Shown here: positions 45,913 to 54,427 of the stretch, in pieces
How the letters are laid out: each line of letters starts with the position of its first letter
Numbering within the stretch: position 1 is the stretch's first letter
NCBI RefSeq assembly: GCF_013377755.1
Contig: NZ_JABXWR010000001.1
Coordinates: 1,189,104 to 1,253,103, forward strand
Source: Methanofollis tationis
GTDB lineage: Archaea > Halobacteriota > Methanomicrobia > Methanomicrobiales > Methanofollaceae
Length of the DNA: 64,000 nt
Reading direction: 5' to 3'
The notes under the pieces: generated by a model
Databases searched by the model: none
Told to the model about the DNA's origin: nothing
What the model saw: the letters and a program-made list of their open reading frames with translations, nothing else
Translations under genes and position numbers: made by a program

Positions 45913-46455
45913 ATGATACAGGAAATCAGGATCGGGACAAACAGAGTGGGCTCCCTCATCGGAAAAGGCGGGCTTACCAAGAGGAAACTCGAAGAGAAGA
46001 CCGGCGCCGCCATCACCATCGACAGCGAGGAAGGGCTGGTGAAGGTCGAGGGCGAGGACCCGGTGGGAGCGCTGCGGGCGGCAGAGGTCGTCACCGCAAT
46101 CGGCCGGGGGTTCTCGCCGGAACGGGCCTTCATCCTCCTTGAGGATGACGACCTGGTCCTGGACGTGATCGACCTCTCCGGGATCGAGCCCTCGCCGCAG
46201 CAGCAGGAGCGCCTCCGCGGGCGGATCATCGGCAAGGCCGGACGGGCGCGCGAGCAGATCGAGAACATGGCCGGGATCGAGCTCTCGGTGCAGGGCAAGA
46301 CCGTGGCGATGATCGGGCTGCCTGATCAGCTCAAGAACGCCCGCACCGCCATCGACATGCTGATCAACGGCGTTCCTCACGAGGCAGTATTCTCCTTCCT
46401 GGAGAAGAAGCGGCGCGAAGAGAAGGAAAAAAATATCCTGGACTACTACTACTAG
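45913..46455 (+). CDS. KH-domain RNA-binding protein (Pno1/Dim2-like)
   Basis: 180 aa with two KH domains: GSLIGKGGLTKRKLEEKTG and GRIIGKAGRAREQIENMAG, with the GxxG loops intact. This is the archaeal homologue of Pno1/Dim2, which binds the 3' end of small-subunit rRNA and works with Rio1. GGTGAAGAG precedes ATG 45913. A charged tail (KKRREEKEKNILDYYY) ends the protein. Confidence 0.92.
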   Translation: MIQEIRIGTNRVGSLIGKGGLTKRKLEEKTGAAITIDSEEGLVKVEGEDPVGALRAAEVVTAIGRGFSPERAFILLEDDDLVLDVIDLSGIEPSPQQQERLRGRIIGKAGRAREQIENMAGIELSVQGKTVAMIGLPDQLKNARTAIDMLINGVPHEAVFSFLEKKRREEKEKNILDYYY

Positions 46456-46502
46456 GGCGTGCGCCGCACCGTTTCCGGTGGAACAGGATATCCACTAAAA
46501 AC

Positions 46503-46560
46503 TATATTTTGAGAGATTTATGGGTGCTAGCCGGATTTTCGAGTGGAAACAAAGGGGTTC
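46503..46560 (+). promoter_or_regulatory. hel308 promoter and origin recognition box in leader
   Basis: TATATTTT at 46504-46510 predicts a start near 46530. The ORB-like CGAGTGGAAACAAAGGGG follows at 46540-46557, then TTCATATG with the hel308 ATG. Sixteen bases (TGGAAACAAAGGGGTT) are identical to the box in front of orc1. Orc1 bound here would sit on the hel308 leader. Confidence 0.65.
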
Positions 46561-46562
46561 AT

Positions 46563-48743
46563 ATGAAGGTAGCTGACCTTCCCCTCCCACAAACCCTTAA
46601 AACGCGCTATGCGGAGCGTGGGATCGAAAACCTCTACCCGCCCCAGGAGGCCTGCGTGGCGGCCGGGATCTTCGAGGGCAAAAACCTCCTCTGCGCCATC
46701 CCGACGGCGAGCGGCAAGACGATCGTCGCCGAGATGGTGATGCACCGCCATATCGCCGACGGCGGGAAGTGCCTGTACATCGTCCCGCTCAGGGCCCTTG
46801 CATCCGAGAAGTTCGAGGACTTCTCGGGAAAGGGGGCAAAGGTCGGGGTGGCGACCGGCGACCTCGACCGGCCCGACGCCTACCTGGGGAGAAACGATAT
46901 CGTCGTCGCCACCTCGGAGAAAGTCGATTCGCTCCTGCGAAACGGCGCCCCCTGGCTCTCGGAGATCACGCTTCTCGTCGTGGACGAGTGCCACCTGATA
47001 GGCTCGCCCGACCGCGGGGCGACCCTGGAGATGGTGATCGCCAAACTCCTGATGAAAAACCCCGGCATGCAGGTGATCGCCCTCTCGGCGACGGTGGGCA
47101 ACCCCGGCGCCCTTGCCGGGTGGCTGAACGCAGCACTCGTCACGAGCGAGTGGCGCCCGGTGGACCTGCGGGAGGGCGTCTATTTCGAGGGTGCGATCCA
47201 TTTTGCCGAGCGGGAGGACCGCACCGTGGCCGGGAAGTCCCGCTACGACGACCTCAACCTGGTGCTGGACACCGTCGCCGAGGGCGGGCAGTGCCTGGTC
47301 TTCGTCTCCTCCCGGCGGAACGCCGAGGCGTTTGCGAAGCGGGCGGCCGGGGGGCTCAAACTCTCCGAGCCCGCCCTCGATACGGCGGCGGCGGCGATCG
47401 AGCACGAAGCCCAGACCGATCTCGGCCGCACCCTCGCCCTCTGCGTCAGGAACGGGGCGGCCTTCCACCACGCCGGCCTCTCCTCGGCAGAGCGCCATAT
47501 CGTCGAGGAGGGGTTTAGAAAAGGGTCGATCCGGGTGATCTCCTCCACGCCGACCCTCGCCGCCGGCCTCAACCTCCCGGCGCGAAGGGTGGTGATCCGC
47601 GACTACCTCCGCTTCGGCGACGGCGGGATGGCCCCGATCCCGGTGGGGGAGTACAAGCAGATGGCCGGGCGGGCCGGCCGACCGCACCTCGACCCGTACG
47701 GCGAGGCGGTGCTCATCGCGAAGAGCGCCGATGGCGCAAACGACCTGTTTGAAAATTATATCGACGCCCCGCCCGAGGAGATCGCCTCGCAGTGCAATGC
47801 GGAGAACGCCCTGCGCTCCCACGTCCTCTCCCTCATCGCCACCGGGTTCTCCCGCTCCCGCCCGGATGTGCTCGCCTTCATGGACCGGACCTTCTACGCC
47901 TACGAGCACCAGGGGCGCCGGTCCACGATCCACGAGACGATCGAGCGGGTGATCGACTGGCTCTGCGATAAGGAGATGGTCACGGCCCTCGGCGACCGGC
48001 TTGAGGCGACCGAGTACGGGACCCTGGTCTCCAGGCTCTATATCGACCCGCGGAGCGCCGAGACGATCGTCGACGCCCTCGCAAAGGCCCCGGACTTCGC
48101 CGACCTCGGGCTGCTCGAGACCCTCGCCAGAACGCCGGACATGCTCACCCTCTACCTGCGCAAGGACGACTACGAGGTCGTCTACCGCTTCATCGACGAG
48201 CACATCGACGAACTCTGGACCGGGCTGCCCTATGGCGACGACGAGATGCAGGCCTTCTTCTGCAGCGTCAAGACGGCGATGCTCCTCCTGAACTGGTCGG
48301 AGGAGGTGACCGAGGCGATGATCTGCGAGCGCTTCAACGTCGGCCCCGGCGACATCCACAACAAGGTCGAGACGGCGGTCTGGCTGATCCACGCCGCCTC
48401 CCGCCTGGCCTCCCTCTTCAAACGGCCGTTCGCGCAACCGATCGCCGACCTGGAGATCAGGGTGAAGCACGGGATCAAAAAGGAGCTCCTCCCGCTCATC
48501 AAACTCCGCGGCATCGGCCGGGTCCGCGCTCGCCGCCTCTTCAACGCCGGCCTGACCACACCCGAAGAGATCAGGGCCGCCGGTATCGGGGCGCTCGTCC
48601 CCGTGCTCGGGGAGCGGACGGCCGCCTCGGTCCTCGCCCAGGTCCAGGGAAAGGGCGGCGGGAAGACCGCACCGGCGGAGAAGGACGAGGCCCCGCGGAG
48701 CCGCCAGGCGTTTCTCAGCGCCTTTTGCGGCGACGAGGAGTGA
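46563..48743 (+). CDS. hel308: Hel308 (Ski2-like) DNA helicase
   Basis: 726-aa superfamily 2 helicase that unwinds lagging strands at stalled forks. Motif I AIPTASGKTIVAEM (about residue 46), motif Ia PLRALASEK, motif II VVDECHLIGSPDRG, motif III LSATVGN, motif VI EYKQMAGRAGRPHLD. A C-terminal helix-hairpin-helix (LRGIGRVRARRLFNAGL) gives DNA binding and the final RQAFLSAF is the RPA/PCNA-type tail seen in archaeal homologues. ATG 46563 was chosen over the earlier frame because it fits the family N-terminus and the TATA box. Confidence 0.95.
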   Translation: MKVADLPLPQTLKTRYAERGIENLYPPQEACVAAGIFEGKNLLCAIPTASGKTIVAEMVMHRHIADGGKCLYIVPLRALASEKFEDFSGKGAKVGVATGDLDRPDAYLGRNDIVVATSEKVDSLLRNGAPWLSEITLLVVDECHLIGSPDRGATLEMVIAKLLMKNPGMQVIALSATVGNPGALAGWLNAALVTSEWRPVDLREGVYFEGAIHFAEREDRTVAGKSRYDDLNLVLDTVAEGGQCLVFVSSRRNAEAFAKRAAGGLKLSEPALDTAAAAIEHEAQTDLGRTLALCVRNGAAFHHAGLSSAERHIVEEGFRKGSIRVISSTPTLAAGLNLPARRVVIRDYLRFGDGGMAPIPVGEYKQMAGRAGRPHLDPYGEAVLIAKSADGANDLFENYIDAPPEEIASQCNAENALRSHVLSLIATGFSRSRPDVLAFMDRTFYAYEHQGRRSTIHETIERVIDWLCDKEMVTALGDRLEATEYGTLVSRLYIDPRSAETIVDALAKAPDFADLGLLETLARTPDMLTLYLRKDDYEVVYRFIDEHIDELWTGLPYGDDEMQAFFCSVKTAMLLLNWSEEVTEAMICERFNVGPGDIHNKVETAVWLIHAASRLASLFKRPFAQPIADLEIRVKHGIKKELLPLIKLRGIGRVRARRLFNAGLTTPEEIRAAGIGALVPVLGERTAASVLAQVQGKGGGKTAPAEKDEAPRSRQAFLSAFCGDEE

Positions 48744-48858
48744 GAGGGGTCTTCAGGGAGCCCGCCGCCCCCTGCCAAAAAGCATAAATACACCTACCCG
48801 GAGCTGGTGTGCAGGAGGCCGGGAGAGGGATCCAGGCGGCACCTTTTTCTGACGAGGG

Positions 48859-50346
48859 ATGGGAGGAGAGAGACCGAACCAGGAGGCGAAAAAATTTGTA
48901 TTCGACGTCAGCTGGACGTTTTCCGGCCAGATCGCCGCCCTCGGTCTCGGTTTTCTCCTCACGGTGATCCTGGGCCGCTGGCTCGGCGTCGCCGAGTACG
49001 GGCTCTACGCCCTCGCCCTCATCCTCACCACGCTCGTCTCAATGGTCGCCTGCCTGGGCATCCCCGAGGCGATGGTCAGGTATGTCGCCGGTTCCGGCGG
49101 CGACCGGGAAGCTGTGAACGCATTTGTCACGGCCGGGCTGATCAACGGCGCCGCACTCGGGGTTTTGTTTGCGGTCGCCCTCTTCGTCTCCTCGGATCTC
49201 CTGGCCGCCCTCTTCTCGATGCCGGGTCTTGCCGGCGTGATCAGGATCATCTCCCTTTCGGTCCCGCTCTTCGTCGTCAACAACACCCTGCTCGGCGTCC
49301 TCAACGGCATGCGCGAGATGAAGGCTTACTCCCTCCGCTCTCTCCTCAGGTCCCTGCTCCTGGTCGGCATGAACGTCCTCTTCCTCAGTGCGGGATGGGG
49401 CGTGAACGGGGCCGCCCTCTCGGTGGTGGTCGCCGAGGCCGGGATCCTCCTCCTGATGGCCTCGGTCGCCGCCGGGCGCCTGGAGGTGAGCACCCGGGAC
49501 TACGGTGCGGTCAGCAGGCGCCTGCTGGCGTTCGGGGCCCAGGTCTTCCTGGCCAGCATCCTCTACTCGGTGATGACCTACACCGACACCCTGATGGTGG
49601 GCTATTATCTCGACGACGCCGACGTCGGCGTCTATGCGATGGCAATCGCCCTGTCGCGGTCGATCCTCCTCGCTCTCCCGATGGCCGTCTCGGCCGTCAC
49701 CTTCCCGGCGATCGCCGAATACAAAAGCCTGGGGCGGACCGATGCGATCGAGACCCTGATGAACAGGACCGTCAAATACACCCTGATGATCCTCTCGGTC
49801 GCCGGGGTCCTGATGATCTGCCTTGCCGGCGAGGTCATACCGGTGCTGATCGGCCCCGCATTTCTCCCGGCCGTCCCGCCCCTCACGGTCCTCGCCCTCG
49901 GGATGATCGCCTTCGGGCCGATGGCGGCGATCGGGGCCGCCGTCACGGCGATGGACCGCCCGGACATCTCGTCAAAGATCAACCTGGCGGTCACCGGGAC
50001 GAACATCGCCGCAAACGCCGCCCTGATCCCGGTCTTCGGCGTCATGGGAGCGGCGATCGGGACGGCGGGCTCCTTCGTCCTTCTCGGCGGGATGCTCATC
50101 GTCATCCTCCGGCGGGTCTTCGGGGTGGGGATCGACCTTGCGCCCTACCGCCAGGTCCTCCCGGCCGTGCTCGTCCTGCTGGGCGCCTTCTTCCTGCTCA
50201 GGGCCCTGGTCCACCCGGTGCCGCTGACCGCCCTCCTCGTCGGGCTCTATTGCTGCTTCCTCTACACCGCCGTCCTGACCGGAGAGGAGCGGGGCACGCT
50301 CAGGAGGGTGGGGGCGCTCGTCGCAGCCCGGGTGCCCGGGCACTAA
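48859..50346 (+). CDS. Polysaccharide flippase (Wzx/MOP superfamily)
   Basis: 495 aa with about 14 transmembrane segments; N-terminal VSWTFSGQIAALGLGFLLTV, GRWLGVAEYGLYALALIL and SLSVPLFVVNNTLLGVLNGM are typical of O-antigen/lipid-linked sugar flippases. It would move lipid-linked oligosaccharides across the membrane for S-layer or surface glycosylation. A GCATAAATA box lies about 75 nt upstream. It converges with the FemAB gene, and the sugar genes follow on the other strand. Confidence 0.9.
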   Translation: MGGERPNQEAKKFVFDVSWTFSGQIAALGLGFLLTVILGRWLGVAEYGLYALALILTTLVSMVACLGIPEAMVRYVAGSGGDREAVNAFVTAGLINGAALGVLFAVALFVSSDLLAALFSMPGLAGVIRIISLSVPLFVVNNTLLGVLNGMREMKAYSLRSLLRSLLLVGMNVLFLSAGWGVNGAALSVVVAEAGILLLMASVAAGRLEVSTRDYGAVSRRLLAFGAQVFLASILYSVMTYTDTLMVGYYLDDADVGVYAMAIALSRSILLALPMAVSAVTFPAIAEYKSLGRTDAIETLMNRTVKYTLMILSVAGVLMICLAGEVIPVLIGPAFLPAVPPLTVLALGMIAFGPMAAIGAAVTAMDRPDISSKINLAVTGTNIAANAALIPVFGVMGAAIGTAGSFVLLGGMLIVILRRVFGVGIDLAPYRQVLPAVLVLLGAFFLLRALVHPVPLTALLVGLYCCFLYTAVLTGEERGTLRRVGALVAARVPGH

Positions 50347-50352
50347 AAACGG

Positions 50353-51330
50353 TTAGAGAAACGGGGATAGGGGATAGCCCCTGAGATGCCACCAGAGATC
50401 CCCGATACCGGAGAGGACGCAGTAATCCTCTGTCGGTATCTCCCGCGCCCCGAAACGCTCCTTGAAGTTCCGTACGCCGGCGAGCGGACCGCTCGCCCCG
50501 AAGTTGATGCAGGAGAAACCCCGCTCGCAGGCGTCCTCGATCAGGTCGAAAAACATCAGGTGGGTGGGGTAGAGATGCCGGGAGGCCATGGGCACGGCAA
50601 GACCCCAGCAAAAGACCGTATCGCCGTACTCGAAGGTGATCAGCCCGCCGACGGGCGTGCCCTCCCGCTCCGCGATCCGCAGGCGGACGTGCGGTGCACC
50701 GCACCGGCAGAGGTGCTCAAAAAGCGTCCAGGGGTACTCGGGGACCCGGTAGCCCCACTCCTTCGACCGCTGCTCGTAGAGCGAGTAATAGGAGCGATAT
50801 CCCTCGATCCCGTCGGGGTGCTCGACGACGACCGAACGCCTCTCGCCGGTCCTGACCTGGCGCCTGATCTCCCGGTGGACGCCGGCGTGGAGGTCCTCGC
50901 ATGGGCGGTCGAGAGAAAGCAGATGCGCCGAGGTCCAGGCGTTCCTGCACCGCCGGATCATGCGATCGCCGTTCACCGGGATCGTCGCCCCCGGCGGGAG
51001 GTGCAGGGTGAAGCCGACCGAGCGCCCGCCGACCATGCTCCGGAAGATCCGGGAGAGGGCCCCGGGCGAGAGGTTTTCGGCCCCGAATACCCCGCCATAG
51101 CCGTGCGGCATCGAGGCGTACGCCCGGAAGGGGGCCGTCCTCTTCTCGACCATCGGGATGAGCACCTCGATGCCGTCCACCTCGTAGAGCCGCGTGGCGA
51201 TCCGGTGGCCGAAGGTCCCCTGCAGGATCTCGGCCCATTCGGGGGTGTGGAAGAAATAGGTGTGCTCCGAGGAGCCGACAATCGAGGTCCATCTCTTCTT
51301 CGAGATCTGATCGTCCCATGCGACCTGCAT
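50353..51330 (-). CDS. FemAB/GNAT-type acyltransferase
   Basis: 325 aa with a double GNAT fold like FemX/BioF2-type transferases. Seen: HTYFFHTPEWAEILQGTFG at the N-terminus, HREIRRQVRTGERRSV, SLYEQRSKEWGYRVPEYPW, and CINFGASGPLAGVRNFKERF near the end. Relatives attach aminoacyl or acyl groups to cell-envelope precursors. It starts 2 nt after the DegT gene stops, so it ends a five-gene glycan operon or one closely linked to it. Substrate unknown. Confidence 0.8.
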   Translation of the reverse strand: MQVAWDDQISKKRWTSIVGSSEHTYFFHTPEWAEILQGTFGHRIATRLYEVDGIEVLIPMVEKRTAPFRAYASMPHGYGGVFGAENLSPGALSRIFRSMVGGRSVGFTLHLPPGATIPVNGDRMIRRCRNAWTSAHLLSLDRPCEDLHAGVHREIRRQVRTGERRSVVVEHPDGIEGYRSYYSLYEQRSKEWGYRVPEYPWTLFEHLCRCGAPHVRLRIAEREGTPVGGLITFEYGDTVFCWGLAVPMASRHLYPTHLMFFDLIEDACERGFSCINFGASGPLAGVRNFKERFGAREIPTEDYCVLSGIGDLWWHLRGYPLSPFL

Positions 51331-51332
51331 GC

Positions 51333-52475
51333 CTACCGCCGTCCCACCGCCGCCGCCAGGGCGTCCATCACGTACTCTGCCGTGGGATCGTCCATGCCCG
51401 GGTACAGGGGGAGCGTGATCTCGCGGTCCCCGACATCCTCGGTCACCGGGAGCATGCCTCTCTTTCCGCCGAACCGCTGCCGGTAATAGGAGAAGAGGTG
51501 GACGGGCCGGTAATGAACGCTCGTCTGGACGCCCGCCTCCTGCATCGCCGCCGCTACTCCCTCCCGCGGTATTTCCGGGGGGAGGAGGACCGGGAAGAGG
51601 TGGCAGGCAGACCGGCCCGGCGCCCCTTCAAACGGGGACGAAAGCCCGGGCATCTCCTGCAGGCGCCGGCGGTAGCGCTCCACGATCTTCTCCCTGCGAG
51701 CGTTCGCCCGGTCCAGGTTCGCAAGCCCGGCAAGCCCGAGGGCCGATGCGACCTCGCCGATCCGGTAGTTGTAGCCGAGGTCCACGACATCGTACGCCCG
51801 GGCATGGCCGCGGTGGCGGTCCCAGGTGAGGGTGGTCATCCCGTGGGAGCGCATCGCCCTGATCCGCTCTGCATACGCCTCGTTGTCGGTCACGATCATC
51901 CCGCCTTCCCCGGTGGGGAGGTTCTTGTTCGCAAAAAAACTGAAGCAGCCGATATCCCCGATGGTGCCGCACCGCCTGCCGGCATATGACGCTCCGACGG
52001 CGTGGGCGGCGTCCTCGATCACCGGGATGCCGCGCTCCGCCGCGATCTCCAGGACCGGCGCCATATCGCAGGGGTATCCGCCGTAATGCACCACGGTGAT
52101 CGCCCGCGTCGCACCGGAGAGGGCCGGGACGATGGTGTCGGCAGAGAGGTTGAAATCGTCGGTCCCGGCGATATCGGCAAAGACCGGGGTCGCCCCGCAG
52201 TAGACGGCGGCGTTTGCGGTGGCGACGAAGGTGAGCGAGGGGGCGACCACCTCGTCGCCCGGACCGACCCCGGCGGCCAGGTGGGCCAGGTGCAGGGCGG
52301 CGGTCCCGCTGGATACGGCAAACGCATACGTCACCCCGAGGTAGTCGGCAAACGCCCGCTCGAACGCCTCGGTCACCGGCCCCATGGAGAGCCAGCCCGA
52401 GGCAAGGACGGCGGTTGCGGCCCTGATCTCCTCCGCGGAAAGTGAGACGTCTGAGAGCGGAACCGTCCACCCCAT
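51333..52475 (-). CDS. DegT/DnrJ/EryC1-family sugar aminotransferase
   Basis: 380-aa PLP aminotransferase making amino-sugars on nucleotide carriers. Seen: MGWTVPLSDVSLSAEEIRAA, AVSSGTAALHLAHLAAGVGP, VIEDAAHAVGASYAGRRCG, PLP lysine in CFSFFANKNLPTGEGG, and NYRIGEVASALGLAGL. ATG 52475 begins 4 nt after the nucleotidyltransferase stop. With the adjacent dehydratase it matches the LegB-LegC pairing, converting a 4-keto sugar to a 4-amino sugar (inference). Confidence 0.9.
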   Translation of the reverse strand: MGWTVPLSDVSLSAEEIRAATAVLASGWLSMGPVTEAFERAFADYLGVTYAFAVSSGTAALHLAHLAAGVGPGDEVVAPSLTFVATANAAVYCGATPVFADIAGTDDFNLSADTIVPALSGATRAITVVHYGGYPCDMAPVLEIAAERGIPVIEDAAHAVGASYAGRRCGTIGDIGCFSFFANKNLPTGEGGMIVTDNEAYAERIRAMRSHGMTTLTWDRHRGHARAYDVVDLGYNYRIGEVASALGLAGLANLDRANARREKIVERYRRRLQEMPGLSSPFEGAPGRSACHLFPVLLPPEIPREGVAAAMQEAGVQTSVHYRPVHLFSYYRQRFGGKRGMLPVTEDVGDREITLPLYPGMDDPTAEYVMDALAAAVGRR

Positions 52476-52479
52476 GCGA

Positions 52480-53190
52480 TCAGATCCCAAGACGCGGAGC
52501 GATCACGTCGAAATCCGCCTTCGCCTGCTCATAATCGTCCACCCGGCCGATATCGAGCCAGTAGCCGTCATAGACGTAGCCGACCACCTCCTCTCCCTCT
52601 GCGATCAGGCTCTTTATCAGGTCGGGAAAATCGAGGTAGGCCTCAGGCTCGATATAGTCCAGCACACGGGGCTCGAAGGCGTAGACCCCCATGCTCACCA
52701 GGTGCGAGAGCGTCGGTTTTTCAGTGTACTCAGTGATCCGGTGCTGCCCATTTATCCCGACCACCCCGAAGTCGATCGGGATCTCCCGCCGGTGGAGGGC
52801 GATGGTGGCGATCCCGCCGTGGCTCCGGTGATACTCCAGGAAGGCGGCATAATCGAGGGTCGTGAGCACGTCGCCGTTCATCATCAGGAACGTCTCGAGC
52901 AGCCGCTCCTTCAGCTGCCCCAGACACCCGGCCGTCCCGAGAGGTTTCTCCTCCCGCGAATAGGTGACGGGACAGCCAAAGCGCGACCCGTCGCCGCAAT
53001 AGGTCATGACCAGCTCGGCAAGATAGCCGACGGCGATCACCGCCTCGTCAATGCCGGTGGTGTGGAGCTGCCGCAGGATGATCTCCAGGATCGGCCTCTC
53101 CCTGATGGGCATCAGGGGTTTTGGGAAGACCGTCGTATAGGGCTTGAGCCTGGTGCCGCTCCCGCCCGCAAGGATCACCGCCTTCACCAT
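52480..53190 (-). CDS. Sugar-phosphate nucleotidyltransferase
   Basis: 236 aa; AVILAGGSGTRLKPYTTVFP signature loop, PKPLMPIRERPILE, LMMNGDVLTTLD metal-binding aspartate, and YWLDIGRVDDYEQAK. It joins a sugar phosphate to NTP. ATG 53190 has AGGTGAT ahead and overlaps the end of the dehydratase gene; 53211 is a longer alternative. No CBS domain, unlike PtmE-type enzymes. Nucleotide and sugar cannot be told from sequence. Confidence 0.9.
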   Translation of the reverse strand: MVKAVILAGGSGTRLKPYTTVFPKPLMPIRERPILEIILRQLHTTGIDEAVIAVGYLAELVMTYCGDGSRFGCPVTYSREEKPLGTAGCLGQLKERLLETFLMMNGDVLTTLDYAAFLEYHRSHGGIATIALHRREIPIDFGVVGINGQHRITEYTEKPTLSHLVSMGVYAFEPRVLDYIEPEAYLDFPDLIKSLIAEGEEVVGYVYDGYWLDIGRVDDYEQAKADFDVIAPRLGI

Positions 53191-53194
53191 CGCA

Positions 53195-54184
53195 TCACCT
53201 GACATAGACACCCGGCCGATACATCTCGATGTTCCCGGCGATCCATGCGATCGTCGCCTTCAGGCCGTCGTCGAGCGAGGTCTGCGGGGCCCAGCCGAGC
53301 AGGTCGCGGGCGCGGGTGTTGTCGCACCACAGCCGCGCCACCTCGCTCTTTTCCGGGCGCCGGCGGACGGGCTCGGTGACGATCGCCGCATCGCTCCCGC
53401 AGAGGGAGAGGATCCGTTCCGCCAGATCCCGGACAGAGATCTCGAAGTTCGAGCCGACGTTGATCGTCTCGCCCACCACGCCGGGAGCGGCGAGGGCGAG
53501 GGCGAAGGCGCGGACCAGGTCACCCACATAGGTGAAGTCCCGCGTCGAGCCGAGGGCGCCCAGGCGCACCTCCTTCCCGGTCAGGGCCTGGGTGACGATC
53601 GTCGGGATCACCGCCCGCGCCGACTGCCGCGGTCCGTAGGTGTTGAACGGGCGTATGGTTACGACCGGGAGGTCGAAAGAGCAGAAAAAACTCTCGGCGA
53701 TCTTGTCCGCCCCGATCTTGCTCGCCGAGTACGGCGACTGCCCCTGGAGGGGATGGCGCTCGTCGATCGGGACCGAGCGGGCGGTGCCGTAGACCTCGCT
53801 CGTCGAGGTGTGGACGACCCGCCCGACGCCGTTCTCCCTGGCCGCAGAGAGGACGTTTAACGTGCCGAGGATATTGGTCTCGATCGTCTCCCTGGGGCTG
53901 AGATAGGAATAGGGCACCGAGATGATCGAGCCGAGGTGGACGATGGCGTCCACATCCCTGGTGGCCCGCCTGATGGCGTCCCCGTCCTTCAGGTCGCCGG
54001 GGATCACCTCGACCGATCGCATCGTCTCCGCAGGGAGGAGTTCGAGCATCCCCCGGTCAGATCGCGAGGTGTATTTCACCAGCGCCTTTACGGTGGCGTT
54101 CTGTTCGACGAGATATTCGGTGAGATGGCTGCCGATAAAACCGCCGGCTCCGGTGAGAAAAATTGTGCTGCTGCCCACGTCCAT
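53195..54184 (-). CDS. SDR sugar-nucleotide dehydratase/epimerase (LegB-like)
   Basis: 329-aa extended short-chain dehydrogenase. NAD site IFLTGAGGFIGSHLTEYL, VIHLGSIISVPYSY-type substrate region (HLGSIISVPYSYLSPRE), catalytic YSASKIGADKIAESF, then NTYGPRQSARAVIPTIV and VGSNFEISVRDLAERI. The N-terminal pattern (SHLTEYLVEQNATVKALVKY) favours UDP-GlcNAc 4,6-dehydratases of the LegB group over GalE. It is the first gene of the minus-strand sugar operon. Confidence 0.88.
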   Translation of the reverse strand: MDVGSSTIFLTGAGGFIGSHLTEYLVEQNATVKALVKYTSRSDRGMLELLPAETMRSVEVIPGDLKDGDAIRRATRDVDAIVHLGSIISVPYSYLSPRETIETNILGTLNVLSAARENGVGRVVHTSTSEVYGTARSVPIDERHPLQGQSPYSASKIGADKIAESFFCSFDLPVVTIRPFNTYGPRQSARAVIPTIVTQALTGKEVRLGALGSTRDFTYVGDLVRAFALALAAPGVVGETINVGSNFEISVRDLAERILSLCGSDAAIVTEPVRRRPEKSEVARLWCDNTRARDLLGWAPQTSLDDGLKATIAWIAGNIEMYRPGVYVR

Positions 54185-54427
54185 ATGACCCCCCTTCTGA
54201 TTGTAGTTTTCACGATTACCAGGCGCATTCGGGCGCTGTATCAGGCAGATAACGCCGTTACGTGAGAAATCCCATCTCTCCCCCTCAGGTCTGTCTGGAA
54301 ATCTCCGGGATAATGAGTATCAAACGCTCTTTTCATCATTTATAGACGAATGAAAGGCAAATTCATCTGACAGTGGCAGAGATATCAACAATAATATAAA
54401 AATATATCTTTCGCAGCCCGGGGATGA

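Noticed and set aside
46527-48470. 647-codon frame opposite hel308
   Set aside because: Antisense shadow; Hel308 motifs are complete on the plus strand.
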